Positions 18,514-29,700 are shown, counted from the first letter of the stretch. The stretch is 64,000 nt of DNA from Pedobacter fastidiosus (GCF_014306625.1 NZ_JACRYL010000016.1:25509-89508), one strand, 5' to 3'. Notes: a model not told the origin generated them from the sequence alone. Program-made: numbers and translations.

Positions 18514-19350
18514 ATGGCATTATACTTTACATCAATAAATTCGGGCAGTAATGGCAATTGTTACTATGTTGGTAATGATCAGGAAGCCGTGTTGGTTGAT
18601 GTTGGTTTAACTTGCAAAGAGGTAGAAAAACGAATGTTGAGACTGGGCTTACCCATCTCGAAGGTAAAAGCCATCTTTATTTCTCACGAACATAGCGACC
18701 ACATTAAAGGACTTGCTGTATTAGCTAAAAAATACAAGCTTCCCGTTTACATCAGCAACGATACGCTCAGAAACAGCAAATTATTGCTTGATGGAAATAA
18801 TGTTTATTCACTATCTCATCTTCAATCGATTAGTGTTGGCAATTTAAAAATAGCTGCCTTTTCAAAACATCATGATGCCGCAGATCCTTTTAGTTTTACA
18901 GTAGAATGCAACAATGTTAAAGTTGGCGTTTTTACCGATATAGGTTCAGTTTGCGATCGTTTAATTTATCATTTCAAAGATTGCCAAGCTGCTTTTTTAG
19001 AAGCAAATTACGATACCGAAATGTTACAAAATGGAAGTTATCCGTACTTTTTAAAAAGAAGAATCACCAGCGGGAAAGGGCACCTAAGCAATGCCGAAGC
19101 ACTAGATTTATTTCTGAAACATAAGCACGAGCACATGAGTCATTTATTGCTCGCTCACTTATCAAAAGACAATAACGACCCCCATTTGGTAGAAACCTTG
19201 TTTAAAGCTGTCGCCGGAAGCACCCTAATAAAAGTGGCTTCTAGATATGAGGAAAGCGAGGTTTATTTTGTTCGAGGCAAAAATACAGAAACTGAAACTT
19301 ATAGTTTCAATCCCGAACTCTACCAACCTGCACAGCTTAATCTTTTTTAA
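18514..19350 (+). CDS. Metallo-beta-lactamase-fold hydrolase (WalJ/YycJ-like)
   Basis: A 278-residue MBL-fold protein with the metal-binding motif HEHSDH (58-63) after the strand VKAIFIS, and downstream metal ligands in SKHHD and FTDIGS. The start SINSGSNGNCYYV is characteristic of the WalJ/YycJ group, cytoplasmic proteins with proposed nuclease activity in DNA repair or replication. It appears to be a housekeeping gene unrelated to its neighbours. It is transcribed alone and ends about 115 bases before a strong terminator. Confidence 0.88.
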   Translation: MALYFTSINSGSNGNCYYVGNDQEAVLVDVGLTCKEVEKRMLRLGLPISKVKAIFISHEHSDHIKGLAVLAKKYKLPVYISNDTLRNSKLLLDGNNVYSLSHLQSISVGNLKIAAFSKHHDAADPFSFTVECNNVKVGVFTDIGSVCDRLIYHFKDCQAAFLEANYDTEMLQNGSYPYFLKRRITSGKGHLSNAEALDLFLKHKHEHMSHLLLAHLSKDNNDPHLVETLFKAVAGSTLIKVASRYEESEVYFVRGKNTETETYSFNPELYQPAQLNLF

Positions 19351-19464
19351 AAAAGACTCTTTTAATTAACAAAACACCAAAATCTTGGTATTGATGCATT
19401 CATAAAATTTAGAGAAGTTTGTGCTGTTAGAATTAAATCATCGGGACGATTTAGATTAACTTTC

Positions 19465-19499
19465 AAAAAGGGATTAATTTATTAATCTCTTTTTTTTTT
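19465..19499 (+). terminator. Intrinsic terminator
   Basis: AGGGATTAAT (19469-19478) pairs with ATTAATCTCT (19481-19490) with one G-U pair, flanked by an A-run on the left and nine further T's at 19491-19499. This is a textbook hairpin plus T-tract on the plus strand, probably ending the metallo-hydrolase transcript or a short RNA made just upstream. Confidence 0.75.
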
Positions 19500-19558
19500 A
19501 AAACAATTTTTTGAGCTGTTGGTTTTACTATTACTTCATAAATAGTTTGTTTGGTTTA

Positions 19559-19584
19559 AAGGGGCTTATGGATTTAAGCCCCTT
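19559..19584. repeat. GC-rich hairpin, possible second terminator
   Basis: AAGGGGCTTA (19559-19568) and TAAGCCCCTT (19575-19584) form a perfect 10-bp stem with a 6-base loop. The following bases CTCTTTCCC are pyrimidine-rich but not a clean U-run. It may back up the terminator 60 bases upstream, or mark the 3' end of a small RNA starting after that terminator. Confidence 0.5.
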
Positions 19585-19609
19585 CTCTTTCCCAAAAAAC
19601 CACTACCAT

Positions 19610-19627
19610 ATACCGAATTTTCGGTAT
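19610..19627. promoter_or_regulatory. Perfect inverted repeat, operator candidate
   Basis: ATACCGAA and TTCGGTAT form perfect 8-bp arms around TT. It lies 545 bases before the NRPS/PKS start and outside any gene. The short centre makes a protein-binding site more likely than an RNA hairpin. No regulator gene lies within the biosynthetic cluster, so the partner is unknown. Confidence 0.35.
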
Positions 19628-19781
19628 TGATTTTGCCAGATCATTGTTGCATTTTTACAAAATTACTAATCAATAAATTAGCTTAAAATCCGCGTTTTAA
19701 TGCGTTTTTTTTACACCGAAAAGGAGTAAAATTCTTAAACAAGAATGTTATTTCGTGTAAATTTCCTCATACAAAGTCAAA

Positions 19782-19829
19782 TTATGACACATATTCTGTA
19801 TCATAAATGCGTCTATTTTGCTATATTTG
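19782..19829 (+). promoter_or_regulatory. Putative promoter and operator of the NRPS/PKS operon
   Basis: A near-palindrome has arms TTATGACACA (19782-19791) and TGTATCATAA (19797-19806) with one mismatch around a 5-base centre. It ends 15 bases before TATATTTG (19822-19829), an exact Bacteroidota -7 box, so it overlaps the expected -33 region. This is the best promoter candidate for the biosynthetic genes and would give a leader of about 335 bases. The dyad position fits either an activator or a repressor site. Confidence 0.5.
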
Positions 19830-20171
19830 GATTGTAGTTAAATTATAAATTTGTGAAGGTAATGTTATGATTTTGAGACTCTTTAAATCTTTACAACCAT
19901 ATAATTAATTATTTTAACTAATTGTTGCCCCTATTTAATTGTCAATATCTAAAGAAGTGTGTCAGATACATCTCTATATATTTAATAAATGCTCTTATGC
20001 CAAACAAGTCTAATCTCAACATAAATATCTCAAGATATAATTCTTTATATCAAGACAATACATCACTCAAAAGAATATTTTTTATTAAAGTAATTCCAAG
20101 AATACAACAGTAAGCAAGCTGATTAGTTTTAATTTTATAGTTAATAAATATTATCCCTATTTATTTTTATT

Positions 20172-23100
20172 ATGACAACCGTAAGTACAATAAATGATAT
20201 TTTTTCTGAGCAAGCCAAAGCTACGCCAGAAAATATTGCTTTAGTACATAACGATAAAGCAGTAACATATTTAGAATTAGAAGAAAAATCAAACCAACTT
20301 GCCCATTATTTAAGAACCAAAGGCGTTAAAGAAGATACTTTAGTTCCCGTTTTTATTAATCGTTCTATAGAAATGATTATTGGTTTAATGGGAATATTAA
20401 AAGCTGGCGGTGCTTATGTACCAATTGACCCAGAATACCCTAGAGATCGTATTGAATATATATTAGAGGATACCAAAAGCAATCTTTTAATTACAGATTA
20501 TTCTAGCGCTCAATTGATCAAGGATTTTGCTTTCGATGGTGAGGTCATAAATCTGCAAACAGATTGGTTAAAAATTTCTGATCAACCACTTTCCGCCCCT
20601 ATAACAGATTTAAAGCCAAATAATTTGGCGTATATTATCTACACTTCTGGCTCTACCGGTAATCCTAAAGGCGTTATGATCGAACATCACAATGTTGTTC
20701 GCCTTTTCTTTACAGACCAACCATTATTCGATTTTAAAGAAACCGATGTGTGGACAATGTTCCATTCATTCTGCTTCGATTTTTCTGTTTGGGAAATGTA
20801 TGGAGCACTTTTATTTGGAGGAAAATTGATAATCGTTCCTAAAGAAACAGCTAAAAATGCCCAAGCTTTTGGCAATTTGCTTATTAAGGAAAAAGTTACA
20901 ATACTAAACCAAACACCATCAGCTTTCTATATTCTTCAGGATTATATTCTGAATCAAGCCTACGTAGATTTACGATTAAGATATATTATTTATGGAGGCG
21001 AAGCCCTAAATCCTTCAAAATTAAAAACTTGGAAAAATCGTTTTGAGCATTGCAAGCTCATCAATATGTATGGAATTACAGAAACAACTGTTCATGTTAC
21101 ATTTATTGAAATAACCAATGAGCATTGCGAAAATAGCAAGAGCGTAATCGGTTCTCCAATCCCTACGCTATATGCTTATGTATTAAACGATGCCCAAGAA
21201 AAAACCAAACTAGATGAAGAAGGCGAGCTTTACATTGGTGGCGAAGGATTAGCCCGTGGATATTTAAATCTACCCGAGCTTACAGCTTACCGTTTTATTC
21301 AAGATCATTTTAGTAACGATGTAAATGCCAGATTATACAGAACTGGAGATTTAGCCAAACAAATGCCCGATGGAAGTTTCGAATACTTGGGTAGAATTGA
21401 TGATCAAGTAAAAATTAACGGTTATCGAATTGAGCTAGGGGAAATAGAAACTAACATAAACCATTTTGCAGGCGTAGAACAGACCGTAGTTTTAGCTAAG
21501 GAAAGTTTTTTTGGAGAAAAAAAGCTTGTTGCCTATATTAAAACTAGCAATAAAATAGATCAGCAATTACTAATTAAGTTTTTGCAGAAAAAAATGCCCG
21601 ATTACATGGTGCCCCGAATTTTCATCAAAATGGATGAAATTCCACTCACGAGTAATGGCAAAGCAGATAAGAAAGCGCTTAATAAAATAAAAATAAGCAG
21701 ACCAGATTTAACAACAATTTATAAAAAACCAAAAACTGAAACTGAAGAAAATCTTTATTCGGTATGGAATGAGTTTTTGGAGATAGAAAAAATCGGTGTT
21801 CACGATAATTTCTTTGAACTTGGTGGCAATTCGCTTTTGGCTCAAAGAACAACCGCAGAGCTGAAGCATAAGTACGATTATAAACTTGGTGTTACAAAAC
21901 TTTATCAATACCCAACAATTGCTGATTTGGCAAAGTTTATTGATAAAACAAGCGCTAACAACAAAGCAAAGACCATAAAAACTTCAGCATCATCAACATC
22001 TTCGGATATAGCTGTAATTGGTATGTCTGGCCGTTTTCCTGGGGCAGAGACTATGGAAGAGTTTTGGGATTTGATTTTACAGGGCAAGGAAACGACAACT
22101 TTTTTCAAGCCATCAGAAATTGATGAAAATATTCCAGAAAATATTAAAAATGATCCATCGTATGTAAAAGCGAGGGGAATTATAAAGGATGCAACTCAGT
22201 TCGATCCAGCTTTCTTCGGAATAAATCCAAAACTTGCCGAATTAATGGATCCTCAGCAAAGAGTATTTTTAGAAATTGCTTGGGAAACTTTAGAAAAAAC
22301 AGGGCACTTACCAACTAAATACAGCAATAAAGTTGGCGTATTTTCTGGTTTCGGAACCAATACTTATTACGAAAACAATGTTTTATCTCATTTAGATAAA
22401 ATAGAAAATCAAGGTAAAATTCAAGTTTTATCTGTTAATGAGAAAGACTACGCAGCATCCAGAACAGCTTATCATTTAAACTTAAAAGGCCCTGCGGTAA
22501 GTATAAATTCAGCTTGTTCTACCTCTCTACTTGCCATTACGCAAGCGGTAAACAGTTTAAGAGCAGGCCAATGTGCTATTGCTTTAGCGGGCGGTGCAAG
22601 CATTACCTCGCCCATTAACAGTGGCCATATTTATCAGGAAGGCAGTATGTTAAGCGAAGATGGACACTGCAAACCATTTGATGATTCTGCAACCGGAACT
22701 GTATTTAGTGATGGTGCTGGCGTTGTACTTTTAAAAAGATTAGATGAAGCCGAACAAGATGGAGACACTATTTTTGCTGTAATTAAAGGGGTTGGAATAA
22801 ATAACGACGGTTTGGGAAAAGGCAGTTTCACTGCGCCAAGTACCGAAGGTCAATCTGATGCAATAGCCTGTGCAATTCAGGATGCCGGAATTAATGCATC
22901 AGAAATAAGTTATGTAGAAGCCCACGGAACGGGTACACCAATTGGCGATCCAATTGAATTTGAAGGACTTGTTGATGCATTTGGAGATCAAGAAAAAAAA
23001 CAATATTGTGCAATAGGATCAGTTAAAAGTAATTTCGGTCATTTAACACAAGCAGCCGGTGTTGCCGGATTAATTAAAACCTGCTTTGCCCTTTATTATA

Positions 23101-26100
23101 AAAAACTGCCTGCTTCTTTAGGATATTCTATTCCCAATAGAAACATAGATTTTGAAAACAGTCCATTCTTTGTTAATAGTACCCTAACAGAATGGGAAAC
23201 CGAAAACAAGAGAATTGCAGGCGTTAGCTCTTTCGGTGTTGGCGGAACAAACGTTCATATTATTTTAAAGGAATATGAAAATGAGTTTCAGGAATCTGCT
23301 CCAGAGCATAAACAAACACTAATTACCTGGTCTGCAAATTCTGAAGCAAGTAGAGAAAATTATGCTTTGGTCTTGGCAAAACTTGTCCAATCAGACCGTG
23401 AAGTAAAGCTGGCGGATCTTGCCTATACGTTAAACAAATCAAGAGTTGATTTCCGTTACAGGAGATTTGTAGTCGCTTCATCAAAAGAAGAATTACTTGA
23501 AACGCTGGATAAAGCGCCATCCACCCAAGCCAATCTACTTACTGAAACCCCAAGCGAAATTGTTTTTATGTTTCCCGGACAAGGTGCACAGTATTTAAAC
23601 ATGGGCTTACAGTTATATAACACTGAACCTGTTTATAAAACAGCAGTAGATGAATGTGCTGAAATTCTTTTAAAATACATCAATCAAGACATCAGAGAAA
23701 TTATTTTTCCAAAAGAGGTTTCTGATGAAGCAAGTGATAAATTAAAAGACACCAGATGGACTCAACCCGCATTGTTTGTAACGGAATATGCGTTGGCAAA
23801 ACTTTGGATAAGCTTTGGTGTCGAGCCAACTCTTTTCTGCGGACACAGTATTGGCGAATACGTTTCTGCGCATTTAGCAGGGATTTTTTCACTAGAAGAT
23901 GGCTTGAAGCTCATTTCTACCAGAGGATCACTTATTAGTGATTTACCTAATGGAGATATGCTTTCTGTTAGAGAATCTGCCGATATCGTTTCTACATATT
24001 TGAAAGATGATTTGAGCATTGCTGCAGTTAACAGTCCGAAATTAGTAGTTGTTGCCGGGCCAAAAGAACAAATTGCAACTCTGAGTAAAACACTTGATGA
24101 AAGCGAAATAGTAAACAAGTTATTATTTACAAGTCACGCTTTTCATTCGTCGATGATGGACCCGATTTTGGATGAATTTAAAGCTGTGGTTTTAAGCGTT
24201 AATTTATATCCGCCTAAAATCCCAATTATATCAACCGTAACAGGCCAAATTTTAACAGATGAAGAAGCTTTAGATCCAATGTATTGGACACTTCATTTAA
24301 GAAAGCCGGTTATGTTTGCAAAAGCAATCGAATACATATTAGAAAATAGTTCTCCAATCTTTTTAGAGGTAGGCCCAGGAAATGTTACCGCTACTCTAAC
24401 AAAACAGATTGCAGCAGGTTTGTCCAAATCTTCAAAAGCAATTTCTAGCATAAGTGCTAATCAAGATGAATACGGTTCTATTTTAAAATCCTTAGGTCAA
24501 TTGTGGATGTATGGAGCAGAACCTAATCTTGATAGACCGTTTGAAAACGATAAAAGGGTATTTATAAATCTCCCAACCTATCAATTTGATAGAAAAAAAT
24601 ATTGGGTAGATATTCTTGGCAAAAAGATAGAGACAACAAACCAAACTATACATTATACCGATTTAACCAATCAAGACACGATATTAAGCACTCATATTAT
24701 GAGAAAAGATAATCTTACAGCTAAAGTTAAACAAGTACTCGAGGATGCATCGGGAATTGAAATGGATGGAATAAAACTAGATGAGAATTTTTTAGAAATC
24801 GGTTTAGATTCTTTACTGCTTACTCAAGTTGCAATTTCGTTAAAAAAAGTATTTGGCTTACCTATTACCTTTAGAAAATTAAATGAAGAATATTCTACCA
24901 TAGAAACTTTGGTAGAATACTTGGATCAAAATACACCACAAGACGCTGTTCAGGAAATTCAAAATTACTCAGCACCAACAAATCATGTGGCTCAACAAAT
25001 CCAATTAACAGTACCACATTTAAATGGGCATGCTCCAACACAAACAAGTGATAGCGCATTAGGTTTAATTGCCCAGCAGTTAGAAATTTTATCTAAACAG
25101 GTTATGTTGATGCAGGGACAGGCTCCATCATCAGCTCAAAAACAGCAAGTAAATTTTACGCCATCCGTTTCAAAACCAACCCAAGAGGTTAAAACTAATG
25201 ATTCTGACCTTTCTGTAGAGGAAAGAGCTGAAATTCAAAAACCATTTGGAGCAACCCCTAAAATTGAAAAACAATCATCAACGTTAAATCCTAAACAAGA
25301 AAAATTTCTGAAAGATTTAACGGAACGATATAATAAAAAAACCTTTAAAAGTAAGCAGTACACCAGCGAAAGCCGATCTTACATGGCCGATCCACGAGTG
25401 GTAACCGGATTTAGGCCAGCTACAAAAGAGCTGGTTTATCCTATTGTAATCAATAAATCCAAAGGCAGTAAAATGTGGGATTTAGATGAAAATGAATACA
25501 TTGATGTGCTTAATGGTTTCGGTTCAAACATGCTTGGCTATCAGCCAGATGTAATTAAGGAGGCCATGCATGATCAGATTGAAAAAGGTTATGAAGTTGG
25601 GCCACAACATGAATTAGCTGCTGAAGTAAGCAAGCTAATTTGCGAATTTACGGATTTTGATAGAGCTGCGTTATGCAGTACAGGTTCTGAAGCCGTTTTG
25701 GGTTGTGTAAGAATTGCAAGAACCGTTACCGGACGATCGCTAATTGTGGCATTTACAGGTTCTTACCATGGTATTGTTGATGAAGTATTGGTAAGAGGAA
25801 CAAAAAAACTAAAATCTTTCCCAGCTGCTGCTGGTATTATGCCAGAATCTGTTCAGAATATTTTAGTGTTAGATTATGGTACCGATGAAGCCCTTGCTAT
25901 TATCAAAGAAAGAGAAGATGAGATTGCTGCAGTTTTAGTAGAACCCATTCAAAGCAGAAGACCAGAATTTGTACCTATAGATTTTTTAAAGGAAGTAAGA
26001 GCGGTGACTGAAAAATCGGGTGCTGTTTTAATTTTTGATGAAGTAATAACAGGTTTCAGATTTCATCCTGGTGGAGCGCAGGCAATATTTGGAATCAAAG

Positions 26101-26792
26101 CCGATCTTGCTTCCTATGGCAAAGTAGTTGGCGCTGGCACTCCCATTGGTGTTATTGCTGGAAAAAGCTATTTAATGGATGCTTTAGATGGTGGAAACTG
26201 GAACTATGGTGATGCCTCCTATCCGGAAGTTGGCGTAACTTATTTTGCAGGAACATTTGTTCGCCACCCTTTGGCACTCGCTTCAGCAAAAGCCTCTTTA
26301 ACTTACATGAAACAACGTGGACCAACTTTACAGCAAGAGCTTAATGAAAAAGGCGAATACATTTCTGGATTGATAAATGAAGAGTTTGAAAAAAGACAAT
26401 TGCCTATATTCGTTGCGAATTATGGTTCTTTATGGAAAATAAAATACCAGGAAGAAATTCCTTATAGCGAATTACTTTTTGTGCTATTAAGAGAAAAAGG
26501 GATTCATATTCTTGATGGTTTCCCTTGTTTTATAACGGAGGCAACTTCTTATCAAGACATTGAAAAAGTTGTTGAAAGTTTTAGAGAAAGTTTAAATGAA
26601 ATGACTGAGGCTGGTTTTTTTCCAGAAATCAATCAAATCAATAAATCTTTTGATCCTGCCTCTGTTGTACTCAGTGCGGATAACCCACCAGTTAAAGGTG
26701 CTAAATTAGGAAAAGATAAAGAAGGAAACCCTGCATGGTTTATCGCTGATCCCCATAAAGAGGGAAAATACTTGCAGGTGGCGACTAATTAA
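20172..26792 (+). CDS. Hybrid NRPS/PKS: A(Thr)-PCP-KS-AT(malonyl)-ACP-aminotransferase
   Basis: A 2206-residue assembly-line enzyme. The adenylation domain (about 5-505) has core motifs YTSGSTGNPKG, YRTGDL and NGK, and its ten specificity positions read D203 F204 W207 N246 I273 G275 M299 V307 H308 K497, which is the known threonine code. A carrier domain follows (Ser554), then KS (about 612-1035; Cys782, His918, His957), AT (about 1130-1420; Ser1226, with HAFH 1322-1325 indicating malonyl-CoA), ACP (Ser1547), a flexible Gln/Pro-rich linker (about 1586-1700), and a PLP aminotransferase of the glutamate-1-semialdehyde type (about 1735-2160, Lys1984). There is no KR or DH, so the beta-keto product can be transaminated directly. 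The missing N-terminal C domain marks this as the loading protein. Confidence 0.93.
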   Translation: MTTVSTINDIFSEQAKATPENIALVHNDKAVTYLELEEKSNQLAHYLRTKGVKEDTLVPVFINRSIEMIIGLMGILKAGGAYVPIDPEYPRDRIEYILEDTKSNLLITDYSSAQLIKDFAFDGEVINLQTDWLKISDQPLSAPITDLKPNNLAYIIYTSGSTGNPKGVMIEHHNVVRLFFTDQPLFDFKETDVWTMFHSFCFDFSVWEMYGALLFGGKLIIVPKETAKNAQAFGNLLIKEKVTILNQTPSAFYILQDYILNQAYVDLRLRYIIYGGEALNPSKLKTWKNRFEHCKLINMYGITETTVHVTFIEITNEHCENSKSVIGSPIPTLYAYVLNDAQEKTKLDEEGELYIGGEGLARGYLNLPELTAYRFIQDHFSNDVNARLYRTGDLAKQMPDGSFEYLGRIDDQVKINGYRIELGEIETNINHFAGVEQTVVLAKESFFGEKKLVAYIKTSNKIDQQLLIKFLQKKMPDYMVPRIFIKMDEIPLTSNGKADKKALNKIKISRPDLTTIYKKPKTETEENLYSVWNEFLEIEKIGVHDNFFELGGNSLLAQRTTAELKHKYDYKLGVTKLYQYPTIADLAKFIDKTSANNKAKTIKTSASSTSSDIAVIGMSGRFPGAETMEEFWDLILQGKETTTFFKPSEIDENIPENIKNDPSYVKARGIIKDATQFDPAFFGINPKLAELMDPQQRVFLEIAWETLEKTGHLPTKYSNKVGVFSGFGTNTYYENNVLSHLDKIENQGKIQVLSVNEKDYAASRTAYHLNLKGPAVSINSACSTSLLAITQAVNSLRAGQCAIALAGGASITSPINSGHIYQEGSMLSEDGHCKPFDDSATGTVFSDGAGVVLLKRLDEAEQDGDTIFAVIKGVGINNDGLGKGSFTAPSTEGQSDAIACAIQDAGINASEISYVEAHGTGTPIGDPIEFEGLVDAFGDQEKKQYCAIGSVKSNFGHLTQAAGVAGLIKTCFALYYKKLPASLGYSIPNRNIDFENSPFFVNSTLTEWETENKRIAGVSSFGVGGTNVHIILKEYENEFQESAPEHKQTLITWSANSEASRENYALVLAKLVQSDREVKLADLAYTLNKSRVDFRYRRFVVASSKEELLETLDKAPSTQANLLTETPSEIVFMFPGQGAQYLNMGLQLYNTEPVYKTAVDECAEILLKYINQDIREIIFPKEVSDEASDKLKDTRWTQPALFVTEYALAKLWISFGVEPTLFCGHSIGEYVSAHLAGIFSLEDGLKLISTRGSLISDLPNGDMLSVRESADIVSTYLKDDLSIAAVNSPKLVVVAGPKEQIATLSKTLDESEIVNKLLFTSHAFHSSMMDPILDEFKAVVLSVNLYPPKIPIISTVTGQILTDEEALDPMYWTLHLRKPVMFAKAIEYILENSSPIFLEVGPGNVTATLTKQIAAGLSKSSKAISSISANQDEYGSILKSLGQLWMYGAEPNLDRPFENDKRVFINLPTYQFDRKKYWVDILGKKIETTNQTIHYTDLTNQDTILSTHIMRKDNLTAKVKQVLEDASGIEMDGIKLDENFLEIGLDSLLLTQVAISLKKVFGLPITFRKLNEEYSTIETLVEYLDQNTPQDAVQEIQNYSAPTNHVAQQIQLTVPHLNGHAPTQTSDSALGLIAQQLEILSKQVMLMQGQAPSSAQKQQVNFTPSVSKPTQEVKTNDSDLSVEERAEIQKPFGATPKIEKQSSTLNPKQEKFLKDLTERYNKKTFKSKQYTSESRSYMADPRVVTGFRPATKELVYPIVINKSKGSKMWDLDENEYIDVLNGFGSNMLGYQPDVIKEAMHDQIEKGYEVGPQHELAAEVSKLICEFTDFDRAALCSTGSEAVLGCVRIARTVTGRSLIVAFTGSYHGIVDEVLVRGTKKLKSFPAAAGIMPESVQNILVLDYGTDEALAIIKEREDEIAAVLVEPIQSRRPEFVPIDFLKEVRAVTEKSGAVLIFDEVITGFRFHPGGAQAIFGIKADLASYGKVVGAGTPIGVIAGKSYLMDALDGGNWNYGDASYPEVGVTYFAGTFVRHPLALASAKASLTYMKQRGPTLQQELNEKGEYISGLINEEFEKRQLPIFVANYGSLWKIKYQEEIPYSELLFVLLREKGIHILDGFPCFITEATSYQDIEKVVESFRESLNEMTEAGFFPEINQINKSFDPASVVLSADNPPVKGAKLGKDKEGNPAWFIADPHKEGKYLQVATN

Positions 26793-26797
26793 TATAT

Positions 26798-29700
26798 ATG
26801 ATAACTCAGGAACTTGAAACGAATTTTATTGAGGTAGATTTTGATCCATTTGAGGATAATAAAGAGATCGAAAAAATTATCAATTTAAATGAGTCTCAGA
26901 AAGAAATTTGGCTTTCTTGTATTATAGGAGGAACCCCCGCTAATTTAGCTTATAATGAATCTGTTTCACTTCAGTTGGAAGGAGAGTTAGACCTAAATAC
27001 TTTTCAAAAATCGCTAGAGTATTTAACCCAACGTCATGAATCGCTCCGTGCAGGATTGAGTCAAAATGGTGAAAATCTGATCATTTATAAAAAAATTATT
27101 CCTACAATTCATTTTGAGGACTTATCCAAAAGAAATGAAGAGAATATTGATGAGATTTTAACTTCATTTATAGAAGACGAAATTAGTATTCCTTTCGATT
27201 TATATAATGATACGCTCTTCAAAATCTACATTCATAAAACGAAACAAAACACTCATCATTTTACCATAATTATTCACCATATTATTGGAGATGGATGGTC
27301 TATTGGGATTATTCTTGAAGATTTAAGCAAAATTTATAATGCACTATTAAAAGGTGAGCAACCAAAACTAGAGCCTGTTGATCAAATAAGCAAATACGCA
27401 AAAGAACAGGTTGATTTTGCAAAGACAGAAGAGTATGAAATAACCCAAAATTTTTGGGTTGATAAATATAAGGAGGATGTTCCCGTTCTTTCCTTGCCGA
27501 TGGATTTTAATAGACCTTCTGTTCGAACTTATGAAGGAAAAAGAAAAGATCAATTAGTAGATTACAAACTCCAAAAAGCCATTAAAAATCTTTCTAATAA
27601 GGCTCATTGTAGCGTTGTAACCACTTTAATTACCCTTTTTGAAGTATATTTATACCACAGATCCGGTCAAGAAGATATTATTTTAGGCTTACCGGCTGCC
27701 GGCCAACTGGCAACAGAAAATTTGAACCTTGTAGGCCACTGTGTAAACTTGCTTCCTTTAAGGAGTAAAATTATTCCTGAGTTACCATTTTTAGATTACT
27801 TAAAAATAAGAAAAAATGAAATTTACGATGTTTATGAACATCAAAAGCTAACCTTTAGTGAGTTATTAAAAAAAATCGCCTCTAAAAGAGATCGGGCTAA
27901 TATTCCATTGGTACCTGTTGTTTTCAACGTAGATATGGCTATGGATGAACGAGTTAAATTTGATGGTCTTAATCATAAAATTTTCTCTAATCCAAGAGTT
28001 TGCCAAACATTCGAAATTTCTTTAAACGTAAATGGATCGAAGGAAGCAATGATATTTGAGTGGGCTTATAACACACAACTCTTTTCATCAGAAACGATTG
28101 ATGAAATGATGTTTGAGTTTACAGCTTTAATTGAGAAAGTAACATCTGATGATCAAGTTTTAATAGGCAATGCGATAACAAGATCAAATCCATTTCCTAC
28201 TGTTACACCTAATTTTGTCGATTATCCAAAAGATAAAAATTTTGTCGATTTATTTGAGGAACAAGCTCAACTAAATCCTAATAAAATCGCTTTAAGGTTT
28301 GAAGAAAGCGATTTATCATACAAATTTTTAGACGAAAAAGCCAATCAACTCGCAAATTATTTAACAGCACAAAACATTGGTAAAAATTCTTTAGTGCCTA
28401 TATGCTTACAGCCATCATTAGAAATGGTTATTGCAATTATTGGAATTTTAAAGGCAGGCGCTGCATACGTTCCTATTGATCCAGATTACCCAATTAATAG
28501 AATCAAATATTTAATAGAAGAATGTAAAAGCACTATTTTAGTTAGTGATTTATTTAATTTATCAAAATTTGAAAATTCAATACAAGCCAATATTATTGCT
28601 TTAAATAACTCGAAAAGCGGAGTTTGGAAAGAGAAAAAAACCTTTGAAAAAGCAACTGTTGAAGCCAATAGTTTGGTTTATGTAATTTATACTTCAGGAT
28701 CTACCGGAAATCCAAAGGGCGTTATGATCAGTCATAAATCATTAAGCGACTACCTTTTTGGGTTAAGCAACAAACTTCCATTATTACGTAATTGTAAAAG
28801 TTATGCCCTTGGCTCGGCAATATCTACTGATTTAGGAAATACAACATTATATAGCGCACTATCATTAGGTGCAGAACTTCACTTATTTGCAAAAGATAGA
28901 TTTAATGATGTAAGCTATATTCATGATTATTTTAAAAAGTATAGCATAGACTTTTTAAAAATAGTTCCATCGCACTGGAAATATCTGATGTTTGGGAAAC
29001 AGCCACTATTACCAAATAAGGCGCTAATGTTTGGTGGAGAATCCTTACCAGAAGAATTTATTAATTTAATTAAGCAGGCAAAAAATACCTGTGAAATAAT
29101 AAATCATTATGGCCCAACAGAGACAACAATTGGTAAACTGCTTCATATTGTTGATCAAACTAAAGATTACAATGGTTCTGTTCCAATTGGTCAACCCTTC
29201 TCTAATACATCCGTTTATGTGTTAAATAGCGCTATGAAATATTCTCCTGTAGGTGTTCCTGGAGAATTATATATTGGTGGTGATGGCGTTGCAGAAGGGT
29301 ATTTAAATAATTTAGAGTTAACAAATAAATCCTTCGTTCATAATCCGTTTTCAGAAAACCAGCACAAAAAAATATATAAAACTGGAGATTTGGTTAAATG
29401 GCTTGATAATGGTCATATTCAATATTTAGGACGGATAGATGAACAAGTAAAAATTAGGGGAAATAGAATTGAATTAGGAGAAATTCAAAATATTTTACAA
29501 AAATACCCAGATGTGAAACAGTCTGCAGTTATTGTTGATGAAACAGACGTAGATAATAAACAACTTATTGCATACATAGTTAGCGAAAGTGAGCTTGATA
29601 AAGAAAAAATTATCCAGTTTTTAAGAAGCCAGCTACCGGAATATATGATTCCCCGTACTTTGGTTAAGGTTGATAAAATTCCACTCACATCAAACGGTAA

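Larger units (their letters stand above)
19351..20171. other. 820-base non-coding region upstream of the NRPS/PKS cluster
   Basis: No convincing gene is present. From left to right it holds a terminator (19465-19499), a 10-bp GC-rich hairpin (19559-19584), a perfect 8-bp inverted repeat (19610-19627), a T-run at 19705-19712 after a weak CGC/GCG stem, a 25-base near-palindrome (19782-19806), and a -7 box (19822-19829) about 340 bases before the first biosynthetic start codon. A 63-codon frame at 19922-20113 begins with TTG and has no recognisable character, so it was not called. The region looks like a long regulated leader. Confidence 0.55.

Noticed and set aside
19922..20113. 63-codon frame upstream of the NRPS/PKS gene, possible leader peptide
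   Set aside because: It starts with TTG, has biased AT-driven composition, no ribosome-binding-like sequence and no pattern of an attenuator (no run of regulatory codons). Left inside the non-coding region.
23762..24118. 118-codon minus-strand frame inside the AT domain
   Set aside because: Antisense to conserved acyltransferase motifs; no support of its own.
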